Below are positions 22,134-32,946 of a stretch of DNA of 64,000 nt, piece by piece (position 1 is the stretch's first letter; every line of letters begins with the position of its first letter). The translations under genes were made by a program, and so were the position numbers. Under the pieces are notes generated by a model, which was not told the DNA's origin, ran no database searches, and saw only the letters and a program-made list of their open reading frames with translations. The stretch is from Dendrocalamus latiflorus (taxonomy: Eukaryota; Streptophyta; Magnoliopsida; Poales; Poaceae), in contig CM029609.1 of NCBI GenBank assembly GCA_017311315.1, positions 41,997,166 through 42,061,165 of the forward strand, given 5' to 3'.

Positions 22134-23780
22134 TGTTGATAGTGAGAAATGACACTAGCATATTTATGCATTAGATGATCAAAATAGCCGAATTGTTGTT
22201 TTATTAATTCGGTTGACTATATGGTTGCTCATTGAAATATTTACGACCACTTTGGTCGTAGTCGGCTGCCCATCGAATCATTTACGACCACACTGTCCAT
22301 GGTCAGAACCGGGTGAAGTGTTAAGTGAGTGGTCGGATAAGCTCTACGACCACGTTGTGGCGAATGCGACCACTTTGGACATGGTCGAATGTCTCCTGAG
22401 AGGTTTACGACTATTCTGACCATAGTCGAAGGACACCAGAAGGAATTACGACCACTTTGGCCGTGGTCGAAAGTCATTATGACCACATTGGTCGTGGTCG
22501 GCAGCCGCCAGATAGCTCCACGACCACGTTATGGCGTATACGACCACTTTGGGCATGGTCGAATGTCTCCCGAGAGGTGTACGACTATTCTGACCATGGT
22601 CGAAGGACACCAGAAGGAATTACGACCACTTTGGCCGTGGTCGAAAGTCATTATGATCACATTGGTCGTGGTCGGCAGCCGCCAGATAGCTCCACGACCA
22701 CGTTGTGGCGTATACGACCACTTTGGGCATGGTCGAATGTCTCCCGAGAGGTTTACGACCACGTTGGGGTCTACGACCACGGTGAAGTCTACGACCACGT
22801 TGGAGGCTACGACCACGGTGGGGTTTACGACCACGTTGGAGTCTACGACCATGGTGGAGGCTACGACCACGTTGGAGGCTACGACCACGGTGGGGTTTAC
22901 GACCACGTTGGGGTCTACGACCACGGTGGAGTGTACGACCACGTTGGAGGCTACGACCACGTTGGAGTCTACGACCATGGTGGAGGCTACGACCACGTTG
23001 GAGGCTACGACCACGGTGGGGTTTACGACCACGTTGGGGTCTACGACCATGGTGGAGTGTACGACCACGTTGGAGGCTACGACCACGTTGGGGTCTACGA
23101 CCACGTTGGAGGCTACGACCACGGTGGGGTTTACGACCACGTTGGAGTCTACGACCATGGTGGAGGCTACGACCACGTTGGAGGCTACGACCACGGTGGG
23201 GTTTACGACTACGATGGAGTCTACGACCACGGTGGGGTCTACGACTACGTTGGAGTCTACGACCATGGTGGAGTCTACGATCATGTTAAAGACTACGACC
23301 ACGTTGGAGGCTACGATCACGTTGGGGTCTATGACCACGAAGAAGCCTACGACTATATTGAAGGCTGCGACCATACTAAAGGTGGTCGCAAGGAGTTCGA
23401 CCACGATTTTGGAAACTCTAACAGTCATAACGAGAAGCGGTCGAAAATTTGGGGATACTGAATCGTTATGGGAAGTTATCTGCAGAGGATTCGACAGCGG
23501 AGAAGCAAAGAAGAGAAAGAAATTGGGCTCACTAGCAGATGTGATCAATTTTATTTGATGCCGATTTTACTTGCCATAGATTTTGATTTGATGCCGATTT
23601 TATTTGCCATAGACCAGGCACCCTATAAATATAAAGGGTAAGGCCGATTGCAAAAGGAGAATCAGACAATCGACACAATATTATTTTCGTACCTTTGTTT
23701 TCTTAGTCTCTAGATTAAAGTAGATCTTGTTTCTCCATCAATTATCTTGTTGGTGCACGGATCAGTTTCGTGCGGCAACA
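22134..23780 (+). repeat. Tat element 5' LTR (1647 bp)
   Basis: Starts TGTTGATAGTGAG and ends GTGCGGCAACA. It contains three partial copies of a 174-bp unit (GAATGTCTCC at 22387, 22561 and 22735), then a 35-unit array of an 18-bp repeat, then a TATA box TATAAATA (23624-23631). Long ORFs on both strands inside it come from the 18-bp periodicity and are not treated as genes. Confidence 0.95.
22754..23383 (+). repeat. 18-bp tandem array in the Tat 5' LTR, 35 units
   Basis: The unit is close to TACGACCACGTTGGAGGC, varying between GTTGG, GGTGG and ATGGTGG in the middle. Translated on + it reads as six-residue YDHVGG/YDHGGV units. 35 units can be counted here and 34 in the 3' LTR. The CGACCAC word also occurs inverted (GTGGTCG) in the 174-bp repeats just upstream, so the U3 is dense in this motif on both strands. 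Confidence 0.95.
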
Positions 23781-23783
23781 AAA

Positions 23784-23801
23784 TTGGCGACTCCACTGGG
23801 G
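23784..23801 (+). promoter_or_regulatory. Tat element primer-binding region
   Basis: TGGCGACTCCACTGGGGA starts four bases after the 5' LTR, where the primer-binding site belongs. It is not the initiator-Met type seen in the copia elements. The matching tRNA was not identified. Confidence 0.75.
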
Positions 23802-24027
23802 AATCGATTTCTAATCGGTTCTTCTTCTCCATCGAAATCAATCTACTCGGCCGAAAGGCCGATTTCTTCATCTCGTCGGCGAATCCATCTGCTAATCGGC
23901 TAAAAGCCGATTGCACCCTTCTTGGGCGACCGGCCTGCTTCGCACATAGCAACCGAAGGCAGCAACGTGGCAGCAGAGGTGCAATATCACACGCGATCTA
24001 CAAGGGAACTAGTCAGAACTTCAGACC

Positions 24028-27000
24028 ATGGTATCAAACGGTTCTGAGGTAGATCCCAACAACGTCATTACGCCCACGTTTGACGAGCTGCCGGAAGAAC
24101 ATCGTCAGGAGATCGAGCGACGCAAGTTAGAGTATGAGAAGACGATGTTGGCGTGTTTCCAGAAAACAAGACAAGGCGTTATTATGAAAGAAACTGCACT
24201 GCCATCTGTCTCCATCAACCCTGAGGTAAAAAACACTGTAAGTAAAATCTCTCCTTCTCATGAAGATATTGCTCATATGATTAATCAAACTGTTGGTGTT
24301 GCTATGGATAATGTTTTGACTAGTCGCATCAGAGCCGTGATGTTGCAAATCCAGGATGAACACAATAAAAAACAACCTATGACGAGTGATGTTAGTGCTT
24401 TAAATTTTTGTCATTCTGTAGAATAAGAAACTTTGCCACATGGTTCATCTGCATTTACTACACAATTTGGTGCACCGCGAAACCACAGTTTATTGAGTGA
24501 CACTCATGGTGGCCGAAACCACATGCCTACTTCGGCCAATATTGCTACGTCATCGTTTGTCACAACTAATGCGCTCGTCTCGGCTCCAAATTACAGCCGA
24601 GTTGCTGAAAATTTAACTGGTATGCATGCACCTCCATATCAAACTGTAGCATACAGTATACCTCCAATACCACCACAGGGATCAGGAATACCATATGGGC
24701 CAACACCAGAAGCTTATTTTAATCCTCCTGTGCTTAATACTCCCTATCCACACCCCCAAATTTGTGACATGCCACAACCTAATGCTTTTAGGCCACAGCC
24801 AGCTAATGTGGCAAATAATCGGCCTATGGCTGAGCCATTTGTTAGGCATGAAAATATCAGAGAGCAAGTAGCTAATATATTCAGAGAAACGTTTGGGGTA
24901 GAGCCTAAGTGTAGAATGCGTACTTATCAAAAGCCGTATCCTGATTTCTATGATACAGTTCCATATCCCCGTGGATTCAGAATACCTGATTTTATTAAAT
25001 TTACAGGGGATGATGGCAGAACCACTTTAGAGCATGTTAGTCAATTCATTGCACAATGCGGTGAGGCCAGTGCTAGCGATGCTTTAAAATTGAGACTGTT
25101 TCCTTTGTCATTATCTGGTACTGCGTTCACGTGGTTCACATCCCTTACACCTAATTCTATTCATTCATGGCCTGAGTTAGAACAAAAATTTCATGAATAT
25201 TTTTACACGGGAGACACTGAATTGAGATTATCACACTTAACATCGGTTAGGCAGAAATACAATGAACCTGTTGTTGAATATATCAGGAGATTTAGGGATA
25301 CAAGAAACCGATGCTTTAATCTAGTAATATCTGATAAGGATCTTGCTGAGTTAGCCTTTTCTGGGTTGCTTTCACATTTGAAGGAAAAATTAGAAGGGCA
25401 GGATTTCTTAGATGTAAGTCAAGTGCTGCAAAAGGCTCTGGCTCAAGAAAGCCGGGCTAGAGAATCTAAAAATTTCCATAGGACCAGTGAAAAGCATAAA
25501 ACGAACCATCCTGTTAATTTAGTAGAACATGACCCCACGTCATCTGATGATGAGAGTGTGGATATGTGTGTAGCCGAATGGGCATGGGATTCAAAATCTA
25601 AACCATTCGTTTGCTCTGCTTTGAGGCCGGTTCCACAGAAAAATCGGCATGAAGAAATAAAATATACTTTTGATACTGCTAAATGTGATAAATTTTTTGA
25701 TTATTTATTGCAAGAGAAACAAATAAAATTGCCCACTGGACACGTCATACCACCTCCTGAAGAATTAAAAAGACGTGCATATTGTAAATGGCATAATTCT
25801 TATTCTCATGCTACTAACGACTGCAATATTTTTCGTCGACAGGTTCAATCGGCCATAAATGAAGGACGATTGAAGTTTGCTGAGAGCTCAAAAATGCAGT
25901 TAGACACTCAACCTTTTCCAGTTAATGTGATTGATTTCAAAAATAAGAAGGTGCTAGTTCGGCCATCACAGGCCGAATCAACAGTAGGAAAAAATGTGGT
26001 GATTGGTAAGGATAGTAATGAACCTGCAGAAGACAGTGGAGGTGTGGTTAGAACAGTCCAAATTGAAAATACTCCTGAAGGCCATGAGTCCATCAAAATT
26101 ACAGTAGGTTCTGCAAATCCTAGGGTGCGTGAGAATGGGAGGACAAGGATGATAAAACCAAAAAGCCCGGAAGTAGGTCATTGGAAAATTAATGAGGGAA
26201 AGAATAGGGCAAGCAAATGGGTTGAGAAGCCGAAGCCCACCTTTAAAGAGCTTCTAGCCAAATATGAAGATGGTAAGGCCGGCCAAAGCGGTTTTAGTCG
26301 GCCCTATAATTTGAAGCGACCAAGATCCCCTCCAAGGCAAGAGTTCGGTGGTTGGGATCATCGATGGGAAAGTTTTCCTGCAGCCGCACCACATCCTATG
26401 CCTAGGCCGATATTGCCTGTGCCATGGGGTCCTCATCCTGGTGGTTTTCCTCCTTGTCCGCCATGGGGTTTTTGCGGTCCATGGATGCCACCAACTCCGG
26501 TGTTTTTTGAGCCATTTCATCCAGGATGGGAAATGCCAAGAAGGCCGGTATTTGACAGGTTGTCATGGCCTAGAAATGACCGATTTAATAAAAATAATCG
26601 GTTTTGTGACCAGAGGGATGATAAATCTCCAAGAAGAGTTTACCGCATCAAAGAAGGAGGTGAAACGAGTAAAAATTCAGAGGTGAACAATGCTGCACCG
26701 ATGAACAGTACCGTGAACAGTGCCGAAAATAGTGTGGTTGCTCCTGAAAATAAAGAGAAGATTCCATTATTAGCAGGGGTGGAACGGCAGCCCAGATGGT
26801 GTCCACCAGGGCTCTCACATTCGCAAAAAAGGAGGTTGCAGCGGCTCCGTAGAGAAGAATTGAGAGAGGCTCAGGCTGAAAAAATGAGGGATGATTTATT
26901 CGATGAGATCAAGCCTATAATACCCACTAAGAAAGAATGGAGGATGAAGAAAATTGAAGAGTCAGTGCAGACAAATAGTGATGATGAGCATGATTTGTTA

Positions 27001-27729
27001 GATTATGAGGGGTCTCCACTAGTCAAAAATGGCTCTCCACCTCCGGAAGGTATGGATATTAATATGGTTTTTACACTACCTTCTGAATTCCGAGCTATTG
27101 ATGAAGAGGTTGCACAATTGTGTCTCGGTCCTAAAGAAGCTATCTTTGAAAAACCCGGTGAATCGTGTCGACACTTGAAACCGTTATATGTTAAAGGGCA
27201 TATTAACGGAAGGCCGATTTCTAGGATGCTTGTAGATGGTGGAGCTACTGTAAATTTAATGCCATATTCAGTTTTTAAGAAATTAGGCAAAGAGGACAGT
27301 GAGCTTATGAAGACTAATTTGACGCTTAATGGATTTACCGGCGAACCAACTGAAGCCAAAGGCGTCATCTCTATGGAGCTTACTGTTGGGAGCAAAACTT
27401 TACCTGCAGCTTTCTTTGTCGTCGACGTGCAAGGTAATTATAGTGTTTTATTGGGTCGTGACTGGATTCATGCTAATCGTTGCATTCCTTCCACCTTGCA
27501 TCAAACTTTAGTGCAGTGGGTAGATGATGATATAGAAGTCATTCAAGCAGACACATCGGCTTACGTTGCTTTGGCTGATGCTTCAGCTGATTGGCAGCAT
27601 GGTAATATTCAGTGTTTAACAGGCATAGATCTTTCTGATTATGACTATGTTAGTGTTACTAAGGATGGTTTTGTACCTGTGTCTGTACAGCCGGCTTGTG
27701 CAGCCCGGCTTAGCAATATGATGTTATAA
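24028..27729 (+). CDS. Tat element gag-protease polyprotein (one in-frame stop at 24424-24426)
   Basis: One frame of 1233 codons if the internal TAA (24424-24426) is ignored; both sides stay in the same frame. Order: N-terminal region (24028-24423), Pro-rich linker, capsid domain (about 24979-25400, DALKLRLFPLSLSGTAFTWF), a zinc-knuckle-like CKWHNSYSHATNDC (about 25790) and a basic Pro/Arg-rich stretch. A retropepsin-like protease follows (about 27160-27540) with active site MLVDGGATVNLMPY and LLGRDWI. It forms the particle and cleaves the polyprotein. It ends in a TAA directly abutting the pol ATG. The internal TAA looks like a single recent mutation in an otherwise clean frame. Confidence 0.92.
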
Positions 27730-30700
27730 ATGGATAAGGAACATAGTTTGGATTGGTTGACAGAACGAGTAGAGCACTATCGGTCAAGTAAGAACGATAT
27801 GTGTGAAGCTATTGATGATTTTGATGAAGTAGAAAAATTAGGATATGGTTTTACGTCGGCTGATTCATTAGAGGAAGTGGACATAGGTAGTGGTAATATC
27901 CCTAGGCCGACATTTGTGAATAAAAACATGGCGAGTGACTGCAAAGCCAAAATGATTGAGTTGCTTAGAAATTATGTTGATTTCTTTGCATGGGAGTACC
28001 ACGAAATGCCAGGCCTTATCCGAGATCTAGTAGAGCATCGGTTGCCCATTAAATCTGGTTTTAGGCCTCATAAACAGCCACCTAGAAGGTTTAATCCTAA
28101 TATGTATGACCGTATTAAAGAGGAAATAGACCGGTTATTGAGAGCTGGTTTTATTAGGCCATGTCGATATGCCGAATGGATATCCAACATTGTGCCAGTT
28201 GAGAAGAAGAGTAGTGGCAAATTACGCATTTGTGTTGATTTTAGAGATTTGAATAAAGCTACTCCAAAAGATGAATATCCCATGCCTATAGCCGACATGT
28301 TGATTAATAATGCTTCGGGACATAGAGTTGTTAGCTTTTTAGATGGCAATGCTGGTTATAATCAAATTTTTATGGCCGAAGAAGATATGTCTAAAACGAC
28401 CTTTAGGTGTCCTGGTTTTGTAGGTTTATTTGAGTGGGTTGTCATGACATTTGGTTTAAAAAATGCTGGCGCTACGTATCAGCGAGCTATGAATTTAATT
28501 TTTCATGACTTACTCGGTATCATACTAGAAATATATATTGATGATGTAGTAGTTAAATCGGATAACGTGGATCATCATTTGGCCGATTTGACATTAGTAT
28601 TTGAAAGGATGCGTCGGTATGGTTTAAAAATGAATCCACTCAAATGCGCTTTTGGCGTGTCGGCTGGAAAGTTTCTAGGATTCCTCATACATGAGAGGGG
28701 AATAGAGATAGATCCTGCTAGATTAGAGGCTATTCAAAGAATAAAGGCGCCAGAATGTAAAAGAGACGTGCAAAAATTCTTAGGAAAAATAAACTATTTG
28801 AGAAGATTTATATCTAACCTGTCTGGGAAAATTGACGCATTTACACCCATACTTCGGTTAAAGAAGGAAACCGAATTTACTTGGGGGGCAGAACAACAGA
28901 GGGCATTTGATGAAATTAAGAAGTATTTGTCTACTCCTCCTGTTTTGAGGGCGCCTAAAGCCGGGACACCGTTTCGGCTATATATTGCTGCGGAAGATGG
29001 TGTTATTGGTTCTGTATTAACGCAGGAGGTAGAAGGCAAAGAATTTGTTATCACTTATTTGAGCCGGCGTCTTCTGGGAGCAGAGACAAGGTATGTATTT
29101 ATTGAAAAATTGTGTTTATCCTTGTATTATGCTTGTACCCGTTTAAGGCATTATTTATTGTCCAGTACTTGTGTGGTAACTTGTCAGACCGATGTTATTA
29201 AGTATATGTTGCAACAGCCGATTTTAAGTGGTAGAATCGGAAAATGGGCTTATGCATTGGTAGAATATGATTTGGCTTATGAATCCTTAAAGTCCATGAA
29301 AGGCCAAATTGTAGCAAATTTTATTGTAGATCATAGAGTTGATAATGGTATGGAGCTGGTTAATTATTTGTCTGTATCTCCATGGAAGCTATATTTTGAT
29401 GGCTCGGCCTATAGAGAAGGACAGGGTGTTGGTATTGTCTTAATTTCACCTAGAGGTGCTATTTTTGAAACATCGGTCCGTTTGGAATATTTTTGTACTA
29501 ATAATCAGGCCGAGTATGAAGCACTTTATTTAGGATTGCAAATTTTAGAATCCATGGAAGTAAAAAATATAGAAGCTTTTGGTGACTCGTTATTAGTTGT
29601 GCAGCAAGTTTCTGGAATTTATCAGTGCCTTGATGGTTCATTGAATAGATATTTAGAAAAGTGTTTAGAGATCGTATCAAACCTAGATGATTTTACTATC
29701 AGTCATATATCTAGAGGAGATAATTTTAGAGCTAATGATCTTGCGCAACAAGCATCTGGTTATCATGTTAGGAGAGGCAAGCTATTTGTGATAGAAAAAC
29801 CGATGCACAAAAATGTTCCTGTTTATATGGCCGAACAGCAAGGCAGCAGTTCGGATGTTTTAGAAACGTCAAATATGGCTGAATTCAATGACTGGAGAAA
29901 ACCTTTACTTAGTTATTTAGAAAATCCCAGTAAATCTGTAGATAGAAAAATTCGGCGACAGGCTTTAAAGTATACATTGCTTGGTGGAGAATTATATCGC
30001 CGAACTGTAGAAGGATTGCTTTTAAAGTGTTTAAGTTCAGATCAATCTAAAATTGCTATGGGTGAGGTACATGAAGGTATTTGTGGCACACATCAGTCGG
30101 CCCATAAGATGAAATGGTTGTTGAGACGAGCTGGTTTTTATTGGCCGACTATGTTAGAAGATTGTTTTAAATATTATAAAGGTTGTGAGTCCTGTCAAAA
30201 ATTTGGTGATATACAATTAGCACCAGCTGCCGTGTTGCACCCTATTATCAAACCATGGCCGTTTCGTGGGTGGGGTTTAGATTTTATCGGTCAGATACAG
30301 CCTGCATCTTCTAAAGGTCATCGTTTTGTTTTAGTAGCTACAGATTATTTTACAAAATGGACGGAAGCTGTTCCTCTTAAAAATATGACACATAAAGAAG
30401 TAATTGATTTTATCTCGGTGCATATTATTCATAGATTCGGCATACCACAGACTTTAACGACTGATCAAGGGTCGTCTTTTGTGTCTCATCAAGTACGTGA
30501 GTTTGCCGAATCGTTGAAAATTAAATTGCTTAATTCTTCACCATACTATGCTCAGGCTAATGGGCAAGCCGAGTCTAGTAATAAGATTTTAATTAAATTT
30601 ATCAAAAAGAAAATAGATGAATATCCTAAGAGATGGCATGAGGTCCTGTCTGAGGCATTATGGGCTCATCGTATATCTAAGCATGGTGCTACAAAAGTGA

Positions 30701-31149
30701 CACCATATGAGTTAGTATATGGGCAGGAGGCCGTTTTACCTGTTGAGGTGAATCTGGACGCTTTTAGGTTGGCCAGGCAAAATGATTTGTCAGCCGTGGA
30801 TTATCATGACTTAATGATGGATAGAATAGACGAAGTTACAGATGAGAGGATAAAAGCTTTGAGAGAAATTGAGAAAGACAAGTTAAGAGTAGCTAAGGCC
30901 TATAATAAGAAGGTAAAGGAAAAATCGTTTCAAATTGGAGATTTAGTATGGAAGACGATTTTACCTATTGGGACAAAGGATAATAAGTTTGGAAAATGGT
31001 CTCCAAATTGGGATGGTCCGTATAAAGTTATAGAGATTGTTCCTGGAAATAGTTATTTTGTGCAAAATTTGCATGGAGAAAAATTGCCTAGAGCACTTAA
31101 TGGAAAATATTTAAAAAGGTACTATCCAAGTGTGTGGCAAAATGCATGA
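27730..31149 (+). CDS. Tat element pol: RT, RNase H, second RNase H, integrase
   Basis: Intact 1139-residue ORF. Reverse transcriptase covers about codons 100-300, with RICVDFRDLNKATPKDEYP, a conserved FGLKNAGATYQRAMN and active site YIDD (28534-28545). The first RNase H follows (about 28968-29330), then a second, plant Tat-type RNase H (LYFDGSAYREGQGVGI, NNQAEYEAL; about 29383-29790). Integrase has the HHCC zinc finger (H..H, CESC; about 30070-30200) and the catalytic region GLDFIGQ, TTDQGSSF and GQAESSNK (D, D, E; about 30280-30570). It starts immediately after the gag TAA in the same frame, so stop read-through or re-initiation would be needed to express it. All catalytic motifs are present. 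Confidence 0.95.
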   Translation: MDKEHSLDWLTERVEHYRSSKNDMCEAIDDFDEVEKLGYGFTSADSLEEVDIGSGNIPRPTFVNKNMASDCKAKMIELLRNYVDFFAWEYHEMPGLIRDLVEHRLPIKSGFRPHKQPPRRFNPNMYDRIKEEIDRLLRAGFIRPCRYAEWISNIVPVEKKSSGKLRICVDFRDLNKATPKDEYPMPIADMLINNASGHRVVSFLDGNAGYNQIFMAEEDMSKTTFRCPGFVGLFEWVVMTFGLKNAGATYQRAMNLIFHDLLGIILEIYIDDVVVKSDNVDHHLADLTLVFERMRRYGLKMNPLKCAFGVSAGKFLGFLIHERGIEIDPARLEAIQRIKAPECKRDVQKFLGKINYLRRFISNLSGKIDAFTPILRLKKETEFTWGAEQQRAFDEIKKYLSTPPVLRAPKAGTPFRLYIAAEDGVIGSVLTQEVEGKEFVITYLSRRLLGAETRYVFIEKLCLSLYYACTRLRHYLLSSTCVVTCQTDVIKYMLQQPILSGRIGKWAYALVEYDLAYESLKSMKGQIVANFIVDHRVDNGMELVNYLSVSPWKLYFDGSAYREGQGVGIVLISPRGAIFETSVRLEYFCTNNQAEYEALYLGLQILESMEVKNIEAFGDSLLVVQQVSGIYQCLDGSLNRYLEKCLEIVSNLDDFTISHISRGDNFRANDLAQQASGYHVRRGKLFVIEKPMHKNVPVYMAEQQGSSSDVLETSNMAEFNDWRKPLLSYLENPSKSVDRKIRRQALKYTLLGGELYRRTVEGLLLKCLSSDQSKIAMGEVHEGICGTHQSAHKMKWLLRRAGFYWPTMLEDCFKYYKGCESCQKFGDIQLAPAAVLHPIIKPWPFRGWGLDFIGQIQPASSKGHRFVLVATDYFTKWTEAVPLKNMTHKEVIDFISVHIIHRFGIPQTLTTDQGSSFVSHQVREFAESLKIKLLNSSPYYAQANGQAESSNKILIKFIKKKIDEYPKRWHEVLSEALWAHRISKHGATKVTPYELVYGQEAVLPVEVNLDAFRLARQNDLSAVDYHDLMMDRIDEVTDERIKALREIEKDKLRVAKAYNKKVKEKSFQIGDLVWKTILPIGTKDNKFGKWSPNWDGPYKVIEIVPGNSYFVQNLHGEKLPRALNGKYLKRYYPSVWQNA

Positions 31150-31297
31150 TAAAATATGGCCGGTGTTTGCCCGTCATCGTCCTGAGAAATATTACTTATG
31201 GCTGATGTGTTGTAGACCATCGTCCAAAGAAAGTTTGAGGTGAGTAGGTTATTGCCTCTAGCTGGTTTCATTATGCAAGTGTTTTTTTAGCAAGCTT

Positions 31298-31317
31298 AAA
31301 AAAAACAGGGGGGCATG
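31298..31317 (+). promoter_or_regulatory. Tat element polypurine tract
   Basis: An A-rich run followed by CAGGGGGGCATG lies directly before the 3' LTR. Confidence 0.85.
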
Positions 31318-32946
31318 TGTTGATAGTGAGAAATGACACTAGCATATTTATGCATTAGATGATCAAAATAGCCGAATTGTTGTTTTATTAATTCGGTTGA
31401 CTATATGGTTGCTCATTGAAATATTTACGACCACTTTGGTCGTAGTCGGCTGCCCATCGAATCATTTACGACCACACTGTCCATGGTCAGAACCAGGTGA
31501 AGTGTTAAGTGAGTGGTCGGATAAGCTCTACGACCACGTTGTGGCGAATGCGACCACTTTGGACATGGTCGAATGTCTCCTGAGAGGTTTACGACTATTC
31601 TGACCATAGTCGAAGGACACCAGAAGGAATTACGACCACTTTGGCCGTGGTCGAAAGTCATTATGACCACATTGGTCGTGGTCGGCAGCCGCCAGATAGC
31701 TCCACGACCACGTTATGGCGTATACGACCACTTTGGGCATGGTCGAATGTCTCCCGAGAGGTGTACGACTATTCTGACCATGGTCGAAGGACACCAGAAG
31801 GAATTATGACCACTTTGGCCGTGGTCGAAAGTCATTATGATCACATTGGTCGTGGTCGGCAGCCGCCAGATAGCTCCACGACCACGTTGTGGCGTATACG
31901 ACCACTTTGGGCATGGTCGAATGTCTCCCGAGAGGTTTACGACCACGTTGGGGTCTACGACCACGGTGAAGTCTACGACCACGTTGGAGGCTACGACCAC
32001 GGTGGGGTTTACGACCACGTTGGAGTCTACGACCATGGTGGAGGCTACGACCACGTTGGAGGCTACGACCACGGTGGGGTTTACGACCACGTTGGGGTCT
32101 ACGACCACGGTGGAGTGTACGACCACGTTGGAGGCTACGACCACGTTGGAGTCTACGACCATGGTGGACGCTACGACCACGTTGGAGGCTACGACCACGG
32201 TGGGGTTTACGACCACGTTGGGGTCTACGACCACGGTGGAGTGTATGACCACGTTGGAGGCTACGACCACGTTGGAGGCTATGACCACGGTGGGGTTTAC
32301 GACCACGTTGGAGTCTACGACCATGGTGGAGGCTACGACCACGTTGGAGGCTACGACCACGGTGGGGTTTACGACCACGATGGAGTCTACGACCACGGTG
32401 GGGTCTACGACTACGTTGGAGTCTACGACCATGGTGGAGTCTACGATCATGTTAAAGACTACGACCACGTTGGAGGCTACGATCACGTTGGGGTCTATGA
32501 CCACGAAGAAGCCTACGACTATATTGAAGGCTGCGACCATACTAAAGGTGGTCGCAAGGAGTTCGACCACGATTTTGGAAACTCTGACAGTCATAACGAG
32601 AAGCGATCGAAAATTTGGGGATACTGAATCGTTATGGGAAGTTATCTGCAGAGGATTCGACAGCGGAGAAGCAAAGAAGAGAAAGAAATCGGGCTCACTA
32701 GCAGATGTGATCAATTTTATTTGATGCCGATTTTACTTGCCATAGATTTTGATTTGATGCCGATTTTATTTGCCATAGACCAGGCACCCTATAAATATAA
32801 AGGGTAAGGCCGATTGCAAAAGGAGAATCAGACAATCGACACAATATTATTTTCGTACCTTTGTTTTCTTAGTCTCTAGATTAAAGTAGATCTTGTTTCT
32901 CCATCAATTATCTTGTTGGTGCACGGATTAGTTTCGTGCGGCAACA
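31318..32946 (+). repeat. Tat element 3' LTR (1629 bp)
   Basis: Same as the 5' LTR except about 11 substitutions and one fewer 18-bp unit (34). TATA box at 32790-32797. Ends GCGGCAACA, followed by CGAGT. Confidence 0.95.

Larger units (their letters stand above)
22134..32946 (+). mobile_element. Young, nearly complete Ty3-type retrotransposon, Tat/Retand-like (10.8 kb)
   Basis: Complete element: 5' LTR (22134-23780), primer-binding region, gag-protease ORF, pol ORF, polypurine tract and 3' LTR (31318-32946), with CGAGT on both sides. By eye the two LTRs differ at about 11 positions plus one 18-bp repeat unit, roughly 0.7 percent, so it is the youngest datable insertion here. The pol order RT-RNase H-second RNase H-integrase is that of the Tat lineage. 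Apart from two stop codons in the coding region (24424-24426 and the gag/pol boundary) it looks close to functional. Confidence 0.93.

Noticed and set aside
22754..23383. CRISPR-like array
   Set aside because: Units are contiguous 18-bp tandem repeats without unique spacers, in a eukaryotic LTR retrotransposon.
22389..23558. Three long overlapping ORFs (389, 334 and 339 codons) on both strands, repeated at 31573-32724
   Set aside because: They are produced by an 18-bp tandem repeat inside an LTR; the residue pattern is purely periodic, and antisense frames are equally open. Not treated as protein genes.
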